Source of the DNA: Zizania palustris
Lineage: Eukaryota > Streptophyta > Magnoliopsida > Poales > Poaceae
Direction of reading: 5' to 3'
Assembly: GCA_019279435.1 (NCBI GenBank)
Contig: JAAALK010000084.1
Coordinates: 12,914,916-12,978,915 of the forward strand
DNA length: 64,000 nt
Made by a program: the position numbers and the translations under genes. A model generated the notes under the pieces. It searched no databases. It had not been told where the DNA came from and worked only from the letters and a program-made list of their open reading frames with translations. Positions 11,757 through 23,050 of this stretch are shown here, piece by piece. Each line of letters starts with the position of its first letter. Positions within the stretch are counted from its first letter, which is position 1.

Positions 11757-12067
11757 TAGGGATAGGGTCTCTCTTCTCAGCAAGCACACACTACTCACCA
11801 TTTTACACAGCACTTACACCACACCATGCATGTATATATACTTCCATCTCCCCACCCTCACACACTCATATGCTAGATGTATATCTTGAGACTTGAGAGA
11901 GATGGCGCTTTAGATCGAGGCATGCTTTGATGTGCAGTACGTACGTGCTAAACTGGTAATGCAGGTGGTATATGATATATGTAGATTCAGGGCATTGAAA
12001 AGGGAACTATGAACTATGTCGTCGGCAATCCATCCATGGATGGAGTAGATCGAGTGGAGGGTGGTGA

Positions 12068-12192
12068 AAAGGTAGGGGATATGCCTGGCTCCCTGTATGC
12101 CGCTCGCATGGCTGCCAACTGACCGGAGCAAGCACAGCTTCCGTTGGCCGCTGCGGCCGGCGTGCGAGGTGCCAAGCATGGCCTCTCTCTCT
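12068..12192 (+). ncRNA. MIR160: miR160 precursor hairpin
   Basis: The 21-nt mature sequence is at 12082-12102. It starts TGCCTGGCTCCC and ends TGTATGCCG, matching the plant miR160 variant with a 3' G. The star arm is at 12160-12180 (GCGTGCGAGG..CCAAGCATG) and has the typical miR160* form. Pairing of the two arms gives about 14 Watson-Crick and two G-U pairs with a 2-nt 3' overhang. An inner stem GCCAAC/GTTGGC closes the loop around 12111-12152. miR160 directs cleavage of ARF10/16/17-type auxin response factor mRNAs and acts in root cap, leaf and flower development. The gene is single here, with its own TATA box upstream. The ORFs across the hairpin are not genes. Confidence 0.95.
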
Positions 12193-12637
12193 CTCTCTGT
12201 TTGTGTATGTGTGTTTACGTGTATAACAATACATATCTACTCACTGTTACATATATATCTGCATACGTACACCCATATTTGCATGCTGAATCTAACTGTG
12301 TTTGAATGTCTCTGAAGTCATCTTGTATATTAATATCTGCATTTATTTATTTTAGTTTTTCTGCGAAAACATTACTATGCACATTTATTTATTCGCTAGC
12401 TGTGTTTCTAACTATGCGCCTTGTTTGGCGCTACTGTTATATCTCAAGTCAAATTCTTGTGGTGATAGTTTTTACTGAAACATTTAGTTCAGGGTAGATA
12501 TATGCATGCTGTCAATGTCAAATCATGTTCTGAATTAATCTTGTAGCTATAATGTATGTTAGTAACTAATTAGTATGCAGTAGGTCAGCTGCTCAATCGA
12601 GCATTGTAAAGAGAGTTTGTAAGTGATGGGTTTCAGG

Positions 12638-12885
12638 CAGGGCCGGTCTTGGGCCAGTGCCAGTGGTGTGACCGCACCGGTCCTCCGAAAATAGGGGGCA
12701 TCCAAAATTTAGTATGCTAATAGACCCCACAAGTATTAATAAAGTTCAGTTGCAAATTAGTCACAAGTCACGGACAGCAGGCCTGCTAATAGGCCAATTT
12801 CAATATTATTTGTATCTTTATGGTGAATAGGGGCCTCTATTTTTTTGTTCCGCACCGGGCCACAAAAATGTCAAGGCCGGCCCTA
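12638..12885. mobile_element. hAT-type MITE, 248 bp, perfect 8-bp duplication
   Basis: Ends are CAGGGCCGGTCTTG and CAAGGCCGGCCCTA, imperfect inverted repeats of about 14 bp. The flanks are GTTTCAGG on both sides (12630-12637 and 12886-12893), an exact 8-bp target duplication as made by hAT transposases. No coding capacity. Confidence 0.88.
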
Positions 12886-12984
12886 GTTTCAGGAGTTGAC
12901 CATCAATGACAAGACCAAGCGAACAACAACCATATTTCGTGGCATCTGCATCCATGCATATATATATACATCAACTTCTGATGA

Positions 12985-13440
12985 GACAATTTGGTAAAAA
13001 AAGTGGAAGGGTAGCACTAAGTGTTGCGTTTGTAATTTTAATGAAACACTACAACACATTTTCTTTGAATGATATGGAACATTATATATCTTTATAATAT
13101 TCGAGATCCAACCGCCTATTAATGTTGCTATTTTTAGATAATTGGCTAAATGGTGTTTAATCTAAACTAAAATTTCAAATCTTTATGGTATCATGGCTTT
13201 GTGTTTGGTGGGATGGTTACGTAGAAATGATATAGTTTTTGTGGTTCCAAAATTTACTCGTTTATGCAGGTATATAATATTCCAGGAAACTTTCTAGACA
13301 TGTCAGTGGTCCTTACTTCTTAAGGTAAAGGATATGCAAGAAGTTAGAAGTTGGAGTTTTAGACTTCTTTGCAAAGTACGGATGGAATTTGAGGAGAAGA
13401 TTATATATATAGTTATATTCTTCTTTGGTTGCGGGTTTAT
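12985..13440 (+). pseudogene. LINE reverse-transcriptase ORF 3' remnant
   Basis: Translated with breaks, the stretch reads like the zinc-finger end of plant LINE ORF2: WKGSTKCCVCNFNETLQHIF (a CC.C...H pattern), then IQPPINVAIF, and WLRRNDIVF around 13205-13240. There are several stops and frame changes, so it is dead. Nothing recognisable remains of the upstream RT or endonuclease. Confidence 0.7.
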
Positions 13441-15089
13441 TTTAAAAGTTATGTTTGTATAATTATAATATGAGTTTTGGAGTTGTGATTGTAGAAGGTT
13501 GTAGAGTCTTAGCGCTCATGGTGTATTGTTAGTTATGTAAAATATTTTCCTAGTATGAATCTTAGTACTCTTGTATAACTTGTTGACTATGTACATTTAT
13601 TTTCGAATGTACAGGCTGGATTTTAATTCAATATTTGGAAAAATTATCACGCTCACCCGGCCCCCTAGAACCGTAAATGTATAGGTTTCGGGCTTACTCA
13701 AGTTAAAAAAATAGTACGTCTAATGGATAAAAAAATATTGTTATATTTTTAACTTGTAGTATTCTATCATTAATACTGAATATAAGAATAAACTTAACAA
13801 AGTGATAGTCTATGCCCTAGATGTGTGCATTAGCGATTCATATCTTCTTTCAGTGATGAACCTGACAACTGACATTGAACGGGAGATTCCTCCAACCCAG
13901 TACTAGTGCATATGCTTGCCTCGATCGGTCAGCGTACAATATCATATTTAACCTAGCTTGGACCTGCAAGAAATCCAGCTGGAAGAGGGAAAAAACAGTG
14001 CATTCTAGACACATGGATGGAATTAATGCGAATTGCAAAATGATGATCCTTTAATTTATACTAGGATTGAGACATTATTCAGTTGAGTGTGAGAAGGTAG
14101 GTTAGAGTTTGTCGAATGTAAAACTTTGTAAATCGTTAGCGATGGTAGCGAAGAAAAGCTCTTGAAACTTGGAAGCCGTTGGATCATTCATCTGTGGTCT
14201 AGATTAAATAGACAAGAAGTTGTCTGGTCACAAATGTACAAGCCACTAGCTCAAATAAGATGTTACGGTTGACCGACTTATCCGACTAAAGTACTCCGTA
14301 TTAATTAGTAAGTATCATGAATTAAATTATTTTTAAATAAAATTAAACCAATGCTTCTTGATACGTATATCCGGATGTATCACCATATTACCACATATCG
14401 GATACGGGTACGTCAGGTTGTTTGCTGTATCTATGATTCATAGACTGAAGCAGCAGACACATCTAGTTACTAGAACACCTCAAATCTGCAACCTACAAGG
14501 TTTTGGTTTGTTCTTCAATAAGATGGTGAGACAGGAATGTTCAGTTTTGGTGGTGGATAAGTTTTCAGTTTCCATTCCTAAATTCAGTCATTCGCTCATA
14601 GGCCAGATAGTCTGAAACATTCATGTATACTACACAGTAGCTGTTGCTGATGCTTTTCGGAACTACGAGCTAGCAACTGTGTACAGTGCCATTACTTGCA
14701 CCTACCAGTTAGAGATGTTCCGTAGAGTGGAACAGATGGAATGGTGTAGTCATAAATAGGCACTTAATATACAAACTGCTCAAGAAAATTGGTTATTATA
14801 AATTTCTACACGTCACATCATCATATGCAGGTTTGATAACGATAGCAACATGCAACCTCAGAGTTAGCAGAGGGTTAGATGGAGATCCCAGGAACTCTTA
14901 ATAACCTCAGCGGTTGAGCAGCACCAGGAATTCAGAATTGGAGGCTCCAAGAACTGGTACAGCAAAATCTTGCAAGTTCAGAACAAATTGAAATTTCGTA
15001 GGCCAGGGATATACACAGATACGCTGAACACATGTGGGTTTATAGCTAAGGTTAGAAAAAAAAATAAAGTGAGATTTGAACAAAAATAA
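13441..15089. other. Non-coding spacer
   Basis: Moderately AT-rich sequence with short unrelated ORFs only. I see no conserved protein, hairpin RNA or clear repeat boundary. Confidence 0.5.
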
Positions 15090-15179
15090 TGGGGTGAGAG
15101 AGGCTCGAACTCTCGACCTCAGGATCACTCACAATATTAGCTATGAGACCTACGCGCTAGCCAACTGCGCCACCACCCC
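15090..15179 (-). tRNA. trnM-CAU: tRNA-Met (CAU), elongator, with 16-nt intron
   Basis: On the minus strand the gene starts GGGGTGG at 15179 and ends TCACCCC with discriminator A at 15090. D-arm GCGC/GCGC, anticodon loop CTCATA (anticodon at 15145-15143), T-arm GAGAG-TTCGAGC-CTCTC. The exon is interrupted one base after the anticodon by GCTAATATTGTGAGTG (15141-15126), the canonical place for nuclear tRNA introns; plant elongator tRNA-Met genes are known to carry introns. Internal A and B boxes (GGCGCAGTTGGC, GTTCGAGCC) look intact, so it can be transcribed by RNA polymerase III. It stands alone between transposon remnants. Confidence 0.95.
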
Positions 15180-15534
15180 TGTTGATCTGACATAGAAATT
15201 AATAATAATACTATTCTGTTGGAGCAGAGAGTGATAATTCTTAATATGGTAAGTGTTGGCTACGGTGATCAGAATTATAATACAAGAATTTGGATCCCAG
15301 GAGATTAAATTACGGGGGAATAAGAACATATTATTGTGACCAGAGAGATCCATGCAAGGTGATGGCGATTGCTATGGGATGCGCTCATATACGTATTAAA
15401 CATACAATGCTAAAATGCGTCATGAGCAACTAATTTATTACGTGCATGAAAATTTCTACAACACATGCTCAAATTGGCCCTTACCATTGTCCACCCAGTA
15501 GCCTCCGTGCCAACAAGATACAGACTACAGTCTA
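15180..15534. other. Non-coding spacer
   Basis: AT-rich, no gene or recognised repeat. It separates the tRNA gene from a decayed LTR element. Confidence 0.5.
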
Positions 15535-17799
15535 GCCTAATCTAATCTAATTCTTTCTTGACTATTCTTTTTCTAACTTTGTAATTACAAACTTGAACCT
15601 CTATATAAGATAGGGGTCTCCTTATTTCTAGAACAAACTGACTCCAACTGCAATTGGAATCTTAACCCTAAATATATCTTAATTCTGATAGAATCCTAGG
15701 CAGGCACTATTCATATGAACTATTCAAGGGTTGGGCCTAATCCAAAACCTTAACACATGACATCTGCACCCCTCTTTTTAAGGATTACACCCTCAATCTG
15801 TCAGACAACATTAAACCTAACTCTATCACCTAACACGAATATGAGGCTTGAGGTGGACTCCATTTCTTCCCTCATAGAGATAGAAAATTGCAAACTGTGG
15901 TCTATCCCACCTGCACGACTTGTTCCCTGCCATCAAAAAGGGGCTCATTCTCGAGCTAGATAGTGTGGTATTGCCGCACATACTCGTCACAGGGGACCCA
16001 TGATGTGCACGACACACAATAATATGCTTGGCATTGCCATGTCTAGTTCAGCGCGCAATCCTCCTGGACTTCTTAATTAGAGACTTACAACGCATGTATC
16101 TTATTTGATGGAGTGTCCAACACTTTGACATCCTCATCTGGTGTAGAATATGGTAATATCATGGACGAGGACGAACCCGAGCAATCTAAAATTTATAGCA
16201 GCAGCTCTTGCAATGGTCCCTATCGGTAGTAGCATGATGGTGGCAGCCTCGGTAGTGTTAGCAAAGCGGCAACAAGTGGGCCAGAATCGTTGGTATGATC
16301 AGACAAGGGAGGGTCGGTAGGAGGTGGCACAAGCATCCTGTTGGCGTAAAAGATTACGCTAACAGGTTTTCAGATATTAGAAACTAACAAACGAAGTGTT
16401 TGTGAAGTGAACTATTTCAAGTCTCCGAATTGGATAATAACTTGAAGCAGTTCGAAGTTGTGTATTGAATAATTGAGTATTCGATCCTCATTACAGGGTA
16501 AGATGGGGGTATTTATAGGTAAAAATCTTAAGGAAAAGACATTTTTACGTCTCAATTACAATCGACATAGTAGAGACTATTCGGTACCCCTAATAGGGTT
16601 AAAATGGTAAAAGACTAATCTAATCAGAAAGAAGATAAGTCTTCCATCCTTGCTGACAGATAAGCTCTCTGAAGATTCGACCTTCAAAGTTATACTCCGA
16701 ACAGAAGTCTGCATTGATTCTTCGGACTTGATCAGGTACTAAACCGGAAATAATACTGGAACTTTGGTTTAGTAAATTGCCTTTGTCTTATTACTGTAGA
16801 GACCCTGAGGATGAAGTATTTCCCCCAACACATCCCATGGCACAGGCTACCCTAATTCCCCACACGCGATGTCCCAACCAACAACACCTCGCCTAGGTCC
16901 TGATGAAGTCAATGTTGAAGATCATTCATCTGTTGATTAAATGTGTCCCAAAATGCATTAAAGTCACGATAGAGGTATTGCATCTCCTAGAGAGCCTCCG
17001 CTACCAATAGTGGCATTGTGACAAACTGTCAGTGACCATCACTAGCGAACAGTAAGGGCGCTCAAGAAAAGTTAGCTCTGATACCAAGTTTGTAGCAGAG
17101 CCCGAAGGGTATAACCGTGGCTAACGGGAGGGCAAGGGTACACTGACCCTTGTCTTCCTAGAGTCGTGATGGCTACGCAGTAGATTGGCTCTGATAGCAA
17201 AGGGCGTAATCATGGCTGATGAGAGGTCGAGGGTCCGCTAACAAGAGGTCGAGGGTCCGCTGACCCTCAACTCCCTGGCGTCGTGATGGTTGCGCAATAT
17301 ATTGAGTAGCGAGAGCACATTAGGAATCACATGCAGCCCTAGCCTCGTCAACATGGTAGTCTCTGTGTCGGTAAGGTAGGACTCCAACATAAACTAACCT
17401 AATTTAATCTAATTCTTTCTTAATTTTCTAATTACAAACTCCAGATCTTTTATATAGGACAAATTTAACTACAATTTCTTTTATCCTAAATGGATACTGT
17501 TCATGTGAATATGAACAGTACCACATACTACTTATGGGCCCATAGGTACTGTTCATGGATTGAGCCTAGCCTAAAACCCTAGCCAATGATCTCGCTTTCG
17601 AGTTGCCGAACAACATTAAACCTAACACAACATTAAACTAACTCTATACCTAACATAAATATGACTAACTTTTTACATCTTAACTTGAGGTGGACTCCAT
17701 CCCATCGGATAACTCCAAACCATAGTCTAGTCCACCCACACTTTGACAAAATGTGTCAAACAATCTTGATGTGCCATGTGTCTAACAAGATGCTCTACA
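15535..17799 (-). mobile_element. Decayed LTR retrotransposon with initiator-Met primer site
   Basis: 15535-15925 and 17390-17720 are diverged direct repeats: both contain AATCTAATTCTTTCTT, a TATATA-containing stretch, an ACATTAAACCTAACTC stretch and CTTGAGGTGGACTCCAT. They are the remains of two LTRs. The right-hand one is 17091-17799 with TGTAG..CTACA ends. Next to it the minus strand reads TGGTATCAGAGC (17086-17075), the standard primer site for initiator tRNA-Met. The internal part is only about 1 kb, after subtracting the inserted solo LTR, and codes for nothing intact. Either a deleted or a non-autonomous element; superfamily undecided. Confidence 0.65.
16339..16830 (-). repeat. Solo Tat LTR (492 bp) with CATCC duplication
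   Basis: It runs from TGTTGGCGTAAAAGATT to CCCCCAACA and is closely similar to the LTR at 8156-8650 over its length, including the TATAAATA box on the minus strand. It is flanked by CATCC on both sides (16334-16338 and 16831-16835), so this is a complete integration reduced to one LTR by recombination. It lies inside the decayed LTR element described above and is younger than it. Confidence 0.95.
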
Positions 17800-19738
17800 A
17801 CCAACTTTAGCAGGGCAACCAAATCTCAAAATATGAACCAAAAGTTCCATCTAATTGATAGTGACTAAAATGGACTCACTAATTAGTTGAAGAAAGGTGA
17901 TTAATAAATCACCTAGCTGCCCTTATTAACTTAGGACAATGCAACGGTAGTAGTACTCTTATATCATTATATTATATTATTAGAACAAGAACAAGAACAA
18001 GAAAGGGTATAGGTTGCCAATCGTGCCAGGTTCATATTATATCTGAGATTGATCACATAGGGAACTTTACGAGTAATGCAATTTCATTTGTCTTGTATTG
18101 TCCTAGTTGCACAACTGCAAAGGGAATTCGACTGGTGGCATATACTACAGGCAAAAGATCAAGAGAGGGGAAAGCAACGGCGACGAGGCAATGAGTACCA
18201 GCCCCTGGGGATCCAGATGTGGTGGCTGTCGTTAATTCAGGAACGAAATTTCTGCCGATATCTGCACATTTTTAATGATCTTGATGTGCCAGATGCCTGA
18301 ACTGCACATGTTCTGTTTACCGTGCAATCTTGATGAGCCATGTGTCCTAAGAGCACATGATTAAGCTTGCTTTGTAATCCATACATCCTTCTTTATGTCA
18401 TTTCGTCGAAGAATCAATATAAAGAGAGAATTGATAGTTGATTCGTAGATTTGTTCCTGTAAGAACTCACCAGATGCAAATCTCACTAGGCATCATATAC
18501 CCCAGTGGTGTAACATCGCCAGTCTTGTATTCTTGTGCACGGCTGGCTCAAGCTGGACACACACAGCCACTGAGAGCCACAAGAACAAGGATGTTGCCGG
18601 GCATGTCATTTCCATATATGTAGTAGCATCCAGCAGAAGCATCTTACTGTTTTCTCTGCAAAGCCTCCAGTTCATCTCCCATAGACCAAAATCGTTCCAG
18701 TAACAGAAAGGTGATGTTGATTACTACTCTTCAGATAAGAATATCATCAGGAACAATCTCAGCAGACACGTGTTGAGTGCTGACTGGTTCCCTAAAGCGT
18801 CAGCCTTGCATGATGAGCCTCACAGCACACAGTCTGGACCAATTTTCTCTGGCTTCCTTGTTCATCTCCCCTAGTTGCTTGCATGTTGATCACTGCACAA
18901 CAAACAGGTCAATGATGAGAAGAAAAGTAAGATCAACACATTGTTTTATCACTATTATTATATTACTTGTAGGGAATGCTCTTGAATTTTTTATGCTGAA
19001 AAAGATAATCTGGCAGTGCTAGAAATGCAGTGGACATATCTGGCTTTCCCTGACATCTTCCACTATGCTTTAAATGGTCAATCTAAACTTGTTTCTTATA
19101 TCATCAGACTGTTTATCAGCCCAATGATCCTGGCTTCCGATTGCGTTAAGCAAGCATTGGTTGTTGAGATATTGAGGATAGCATCAAATGGGCAACTTGC
19201 TCAACATGCAATGCTACTAGTAGTGTTTTCACTAGTTGCTTATCCCTCATGCAAGTCCCTGTGCATTACTTATCCTGTCCATATCATGAAAGCGATGTTC
19301 AACCCAATTGTATGTGAACTAGTTCGCTGGTTTTTCTAATCTGACAAAACAGTATATTGAATGTAACAGCGAAAGCATGAAATGGATGTACAACAGCAGC
19401 CAGAGATCATCTATTGATAGGATTGGACTACAAGATGCCAAAGCAGAATTAAGTGTCCAAAACTGATCCTTTATAAGATGGAATTAGATCAATGACAACA
19501 ATCCATTAGAACCCTAAACTAGTTAGTAAGCTTAACTGCAAAAAAGGAATGATAGCATGTACACCCTGATGGCCTGATTTTATAACGCATTATGGCTGTT
19601 TGTGTCAGTTCGACAAAAATATAGTTGTTCGTTTGCATTCATAGTGAAGATTCATGTACATGTCTATGTTTCATTTAAGTTTGGAAACATCAAGACTGTG
19701 TACTGACCAGCAAAACATCTTATTGAAACCTGATGGTC
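17800..19738. other. Downstream flank of the PIF-type gene
   Basis: No conserved gene was recognised. It includes the presumed 3' UTR of the PIF-type gene (minus strand, below 19739). An ORF at 19016-19339 (plus, 107 codons) has no recognisable domain and I do not call it. Confidence 0.45.
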
Positions 19739-21586
19739 TTATGATCCGGTCCCGTCAGAGGAAGACCGGATGACAGCACTAGCGAGTAACTCCTGAATCT
19801 CGTTTTGTTGTGCAATTTTAGATCCATAGGGAAACAAACCTTGCACCTGCAAAGAACTAATGCTGTAAACTAACCAGATTGCAAGCCTGAAGGATTAGCA
19901 ATGCTGAAATTTATAATAATATAACCTGAGGTGTTGCTGCCAGGCTATCATTAGGATGAAGAAAAGGGTTTCTTGGCTCGCAAACGCGATTATCATTGTG
20001 CATCTCGTTTGGAACATTAGGTGCATTCATAGCCGGAGGTGGGATCTGAGGAATCTGGTTTGGTAGAGGATTGTTCATGTGATGTGTTGCTCTTTGCAGC
20101 TGATTCAGACCTTGCACCGCAGGCATGCATGCCGTGTTCAAGCCCATGCTCATCGGTAGCATGAGCTGGGGAGTACCAGGAAACATCATTGGCGCAATCC
20201 CCGTAGTCATCCACATGATCTGAACCCAAAGAGGCAGTCTCACAATCAAGTACCAAGATTGATTGATCTAGAAGGATTGCAATGCGATTACTACATAAAT
20301 GTGCAGAAATGAGGACGTGTGAGGATTGCAATGCGATTACTACATAAATGTGCAGAAATGAGGACGTGTGATTTCAAACCTGAAGTTGCAATTGCAGGGA
20401 TTTCAAGTACTCAATTGCCTCATCTAGTATCGATGCTTTGTCAGTCTGAAAAAAAAACTAGAATCACCAAAAGTGCAACAAAATTCAACCATGGCAATAA
20501 GCCAAGGTCATTGTACTAATATGCAGGTAACCAAAATTGTTTTACCTTGTTGCAATGAGGCACTAATTCTTGCAATGCTCTCATTTTTCCATTGATCCGA
20601 TCCCTTCTTCTCTGCAGCACAGAAAAATCAAGAACACTGAGTCACCATGTCACAAGTAGTATCATCGCAACAATAGTAGTAATGCAAGAGGTGAACCATC
20701 TTTGCTTTACCCTCTCTGACATGTTGTGGACCTCCGCGGCGCGAGTCCGGTGCTTCGCCGCCGGCCGCTTCGACGATCGTGTCTCGTCGACAGCCTCGAA
20801 GTCGGCGCCCTGCAAATTCGTTTTGGGATTTCAAACAAATTCAATGGAACTTTCTGTACAAGCTTAACCCATTGCCATGATGGCATCAGCATTCAGCAAG
20901 GAAGCAAGAAGACGACCTCGCTGCGGCTGTCCAGCTCGTCCCTCCCCCGCTTGAACAGCGGATAGCTACCCGAACCGCCCGACGAGGACGCGCCGGCGCG
21001 CGCGCCCGGCTCCTCCTCGGGCGGCATGGGGAGGGCGTCGTCGTCGATGTCATCCTCCGTGGCCGGCGACGGCGACGGCGCCGACGCCGGCGCCGGCGCT
21101 GGCGCTGGTACCAGATTCCTACCGCAGAAGCTCGACCCAGCGCCACTCCTCGCCGGCGGCAGCGCGTGCGCGGCCGCGCCCCTGCTCACGTGCCCGTCGA
21201 CATTAGCAAAACTGTGCCAGAGCTGCGAGTACAGATCCCTGCCCAGCGCGCCGCCGCCATCCGAGAACCACGCGGCAGTCTCCTCGTCGGTGACGCCGCT
21301 TGTGTCAGCAAGTTCGCCGCTGCTATGGGCGGCGCTGAAGGATCGCTGGTGAGTCTGTGCCTCCGCGACTATGCCCCCGTTCTGCCACAGCAGCTCCACC
21401 AGCTCGCCGTCCGGTCTACTCCATGCGAACAAATGGAACAAAGCTTCAATTTTTACAGCGATAAACAACGAACCACAAATAAAAGACACACAAGAAATCG
21501 TTGATCGCTCAGAGAAAGCTGTAATAAAATCTTAATTACAGGAATGGCCTCTTCTGGCTCGTCGCTGGCTTTGCACCCCCATCCAT
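19739..21586 (-). CDS. PIL: PHYTOCHROME-INTERACTING FACTOR-like bHLH transcription factor
   Basis: Seven coding exons, all with GT..AG borders and consistent phase: 21586-21540, 21415-20917, 20809-20711, 20611-20546, 20445-20380, 20219-19926 and 19846-19739, giving 392 residues. The start ATG was chosen because its short exon ends in phase with exon 2 and gives MDGGAKPATS before the conserved part. Residues 19-30 (GELVELLWQNGG) form the phytochrome-B-binding APB motif, but the final Gln of the canonical ELxxxxGQ is Gly. An Ala/Pro/acidic linker follows. The bHLH is about residues 204-258: basic region AEVHNMSERRRRDRI with H210, E214 and R218 for E/G-box contact; helix 2 TDKASILDEAIEYLKSLQ. 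Helix 1 has NGK where PIFs usually have NEK. PIFs are nuclear repressors or activators in light, shade and temperature growth, degraded after phytochrome contact. Closest in style to rice PIL proteins (PIL14-like by memory). Confidence 0.93.
20273..20370. repeat. 49-bp tandem duplication in PIF-type gene intron
   Basis: Two identical copies (20273-20321 and 20322-20370) beginning AGGATTGCAATGCGATTACT, inside the intron between exons 5 and 6. The second copy ends close to the 5' splice site of that intron (minus strand, 20379). The exact identity indicates a recent event. Confidence 0.95.
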
Positions 21587-21884
21587 CGCGCCCAACTATG
21601 CATGGCACTGAAGATTCAGAAAAGGTAACCAATTTAAGGAGGCAGCAACATAGTACATGAGCGGAGGAAGAAGATAGAGCAATCTAGCACCTAGCAGTGA
21701 TCACAACATCGATCAAAGAGAGAAGGGAGCTGTGAACTGACCTATTTCTTCTTCCTGCAGATCTCTCTCTCTCTCTCTTTGAGCGACGTCGGTTGTTCGC
21801 AGGTTGAGATTTTTCGTGGCGGTTCTGGGTCTGGGATAGTCCGAGTGGAGTTCGATTTTCTCCTCCGGCAAATAAAAGCAGAGT

Positions 21885-22195
21885 TCAGAGTTCCATTGTA
21901 ATTGCTATCCAACTTGCTATCCTTAAAAATAGCAAGAATTGTCCAAAAGTTATCTCCATTGTACTTACTATTTGACTTGCTATTTTAGGGAGCTTGCTAT
22001 TTCTCTCACCAAACTTGCTACATGTAGCAAGTTTGGTGAGAAAAATAACAAGTTTTCTAAAATAGAAAGTTAAATAGCAAGTACAATGGAGTGAGTAGCA
22101 ATATAGCAAGCCAATTAAAATAGGGAGACTTGCTATTGCTATGAATAGCAAGTCAAAAATAGCAATTATAATGGAGATGCTCTCAGAGGACGGAT
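21885..22195. mobile_element. Foldback MITE upstream of PIF-type gene
   Basis: About 310 bp form one long imperfect palindrome centred on TTGCTACATGTAGCAA near 22021. Outer arms are CCATTGTAATTGCTAT and ATAGCAATTATAATGG. It holds many TAGCAAG and CTTGCTA units and no coding sequence. It sits about 300 bases upstream of the PIF-type start codon, in its promoter region. Confidence 0.8.
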
Positions 22196-22222
22196 CGGTT
22201 GACATATCGTGCGATATTTTTA

Positions 22223-22545
22223 GGGGTGTTCCGTTAAAATTTAGTAGTGTGATATTAGATGTTTAGACATTAAATTAAAAAACTAAAAATAAATTAATTA
22301 TAAAAATAATGGTAGAATCGGAGGATAATTTAGACGAATTTATTAAAACTAATTAATTTATGATTAGCAAATGTTTACTGTAGCATCACATTGTCAAATC
22401 ATGACATAATTGAGTTTATTAAATTTATCTCACATATAATTTACAGATTATAAATGAGTATTATAAATAATCTATATTAATACTCTAATTAATACTCTAA
22501 GATACTACATTCGATGTAACAAAAACCAGGCGAACCAAACACCCT
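22223..22545. mobile_element. AT-rich MITE of grass type
   Basis: About 320 bp from GGGGTGTTCCGTT to CGAACCAAACACCCT, with inverted outer ends and internal text AAATGTTTACTGTAGCATCA familiar from grass MITEs. The exact duplication and superfamily are not settled. It lies between the foldback MITE and the Helitron. Confidence 0.65.
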
Positions 22546-22904
22546 GTTAGCCTGGGTTAGGCAGCCATCAGAAACTAGCAAACTCCCTCGAATGAAAAGA
22601 TAAATATTAAGGTGAATGAATATCTCCTTTCAATCGTTTAAAAATAATTTCTTATTTTAATCTATACACTATATAATAGACGAGTTGTTTTACTCATCTG
22701 GATGATCTGGTCCGTCAAATGTTTACTCATACTCATTAGATCGATCTACACCGTTCAATCACCTTCCGTCCGAAATTAAAGGAACAATGCATGCATTTCC
22801 TAAAAAACCAATCCAGCACCACAACAACCGTACATCACCTTCCATACATGTTATGTAACCCAGCAAACAACCCATCCGAAATTGAAGGAACAACGCATGC
22901 ATTT

Positions 22905-23050
22905 TGATCGTCGTTCTCCTCCGGTCGCCGCCTCCAGTCGCCGCCTCCGGTCGCCGCCTGAGCTCCTACGACGTTGGGTGCAGCACGAAATCCTCCGGTC
23001 GCCGCCCCCGGTCGCCGCCTCCGGTCACCGCCTGATCTCCTCCGACATTG
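22905..23050. repeat. GC-rich direct repeats near the Helitron 5' end
   Basis: Short repeats of CTCCGGTCGCCGCC occur in two blocks, each followed by TTGGGTGCAGCA, about 75 bases apart. GC content is far above the surrounding AT-rich DNA. ORFs here are repeat artefacts. Confidence 0.75.

Noticed and set aside
19016..19339. 107-codon plus-strand ORF as a host gene
   Set aside because: No domain, no splice partner and no codon signal that I can see; it is hydrophobic by AT composition.
20886..21146. Arg/Pro-rich ORF on the minus strand
   Set aside because: It is an alternative frame of exon 2 of the PIF-type gene, caused by GC-rich repeats.
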